Positions 63,643 to 64,000 of a stretch of DNA of 64,000 nucleotides are shown piece after piece. The notes under the pieces were generated by a model. It had not been told where the DNA came from and ran no database searches. It was given only the letters and a program-made list of their open reading frames with translations. Position 1 is the first letter of the stretch; the number at the start of each line of letters is the position of its first letter. The position numbers and the translations under genes are program-made. The stretch comes from CAIYRG01 sp965247505 (GTDB taxonomy: Bacteria > Pseudomonadota > Alphaproteobacteria > Micropepsales > Micropepsaceae): positions 4,216,001-4,280,000 of the forward strand of contig OZ252020.1 of NCBI GenBank assembly GCA_965247505.1, read 5' to 3'.

Positions 63643-63664
63643 GGGAGTCAAGTATATAGTTCCC
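63640..63664 (-). repeat. Right 25-bp inverted repeat of the transposon
   Basis: Exact inverse of 60059-60083. It includes the stop codon of the endonuclease gene at its inner edge and is followed by the second ATATTTTA (63665-63672). Confidence 0.95.
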
Positions 63665-63738
63665 ATATTTTACCTGTCATGGCCCAACTTGGCATTCCAT
63701 CCAGGGGCAAATCCGACAGCTGATCGATTCAGTAAAAC

Positions 63739-63871
63739 TTGTCATCCCCGGCCGAGTGATGCGAAGCATCGCGAGGGGAAGGGGACCCAGGTTTAGCAAC
63801 ACGCGCTTATCTTCGGCACTTGGTTTCCCTTCCCTCGGACGAACAAAACTCGTCCTCGCCGGGAATGACAA
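63739..63871. repeat. Palindromic intergenic repeat (REP-like)
   Basis: Starts TTGTCATCCCCGGCCGAG and ends CTCGCCGGGAATGACAA, arms that pair with each other; inside is a perfect small hairpin GATGCGAAGCATC and GGGGACCCAGG. Such about 130-bp palindromes occur in many copies between genes of alphaproteobacteria. Only one is in this window. Confidence 0.6.
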
Positions 63872-63944
63872 AAATTGGGAATTTGTCGATCGACGCTTCA
63901 CATTTGTTGCGCAAGATACGCACAATAGTGATCTCTATTTCACC

Positions 63945-64000
63945 CTAAGCCGCAATGAGTAACGGCAGCTCGTCAAGCGTCGTGACTTCATGGTCAGGCT
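63945..64000 (-). CDS. C-terminal end of an unidentified gene (runs off the right edge)
   Basis: On the minus strand the frame entering from the edge reads PDHEVTTLDELPLLIAA and then TAG (complement of 63945-63947). The end resembles the last residues of HAD-type phosphatases (a V-x-x-L-x-E-L-P-x-L pattern), but 18 codons are too few to be sure. Confidence 0.4.
   Translation of the reverse strand, partial: PDHEVTTLDELPLLIAA

Larger units (their letters stand above)
60059..63664 (+). mobile_element. IS1595-family transposon carrying a type II restriction-modification system
   Basis: 3,606 bp. Perfect 25-bp inverted repeats at 60059-60083 and 63640-63664 (GGGAACTATATA...GACTCCCTCA) and a perfect 8-bp target duplication ATATTTTA. 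Inside, all on the plus strand and overlapping: transposase, N6-adenine DNA methylase, and a XamI-like endonuclease whose stop codon lies within the right repeat. The exact ends show that the whole unit moved as one. Its repeats do not match those of copies A-D. Confidence 0.95.

Overview
The window looks like a chromosomal segment of an alphaproteobacterium. The evidence is gene content and order: an isoaspartate methyltransferase, a PopZ/DUF2497 polar organiser and valS in series; an rlpA-dacC-tmk-holB-tatD-MBL series; abundant TonB-dependent receptors; and Sel1-repeat lipoproteins. The genus cannot be told from the sequence.

Layout. 1-11 kb is ordinary chromosome: cysteine synthase (edge), a lipoprotein methyltransferase, secreted proteins of unknown role, a rhodanese, an ornithine cyclodeaminase-type dehydrogenase, Sel1 repeats, a heme-containing Vgb-like lipoprotein, a c-type cytochrome, cupin and EthD proteins, and tRNA-Asn. 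11-28 kb alternates housekeeping genes (tRNA-Cys, pcm, popZ, valS, ilvD) with nested insertion sequences. Two of four copies of one IS1595-family element lie here, each carrying an IS3-family element inside it. A third copy follows a scrap heap made of an IS256 end, an integrase N-terminus, an IS1595 remnant and a P63C-domain gene. 29-47 kb is an accessory island: two about 1,200-residue paralogous TonB-dependent receptors, a NarL-type regulator between them, five small 2-oxoglutarate/Fe(II) oxygenase-like genes (two tandem pairs and a singleton), a truncated oxygenase of a second type, and an integrase tail split by an IS21 element. 47-52 kb has an isoquinoline 1-oxidoreductase-like molybdenum hydroxylase pair and an unusual amidohydrolase. 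52-60 kb is the cell-envelope and replication series, with rlpA cut by an IS256 element.

The most striking object is at 60.05-63.67 kb: a 3.6-kb transposon with perfect 25-bp inverted repeats and a perfect 8-bp target duplication. It consists of an IS1595-type transposase plus a complete-looking type II restriction-modification pair (N6-adenine methylase and XamI-like endonuclease). The second object of interest is the receptor/oxygenase island: in each tandem oxygenase pair the first protein has lost metal and 2-oxoglutarate ligands that the second keeps.

All element boundaries, inverted repeats and target duplications were read directly from the sequence. Family names rest on motif recognition without database searches.
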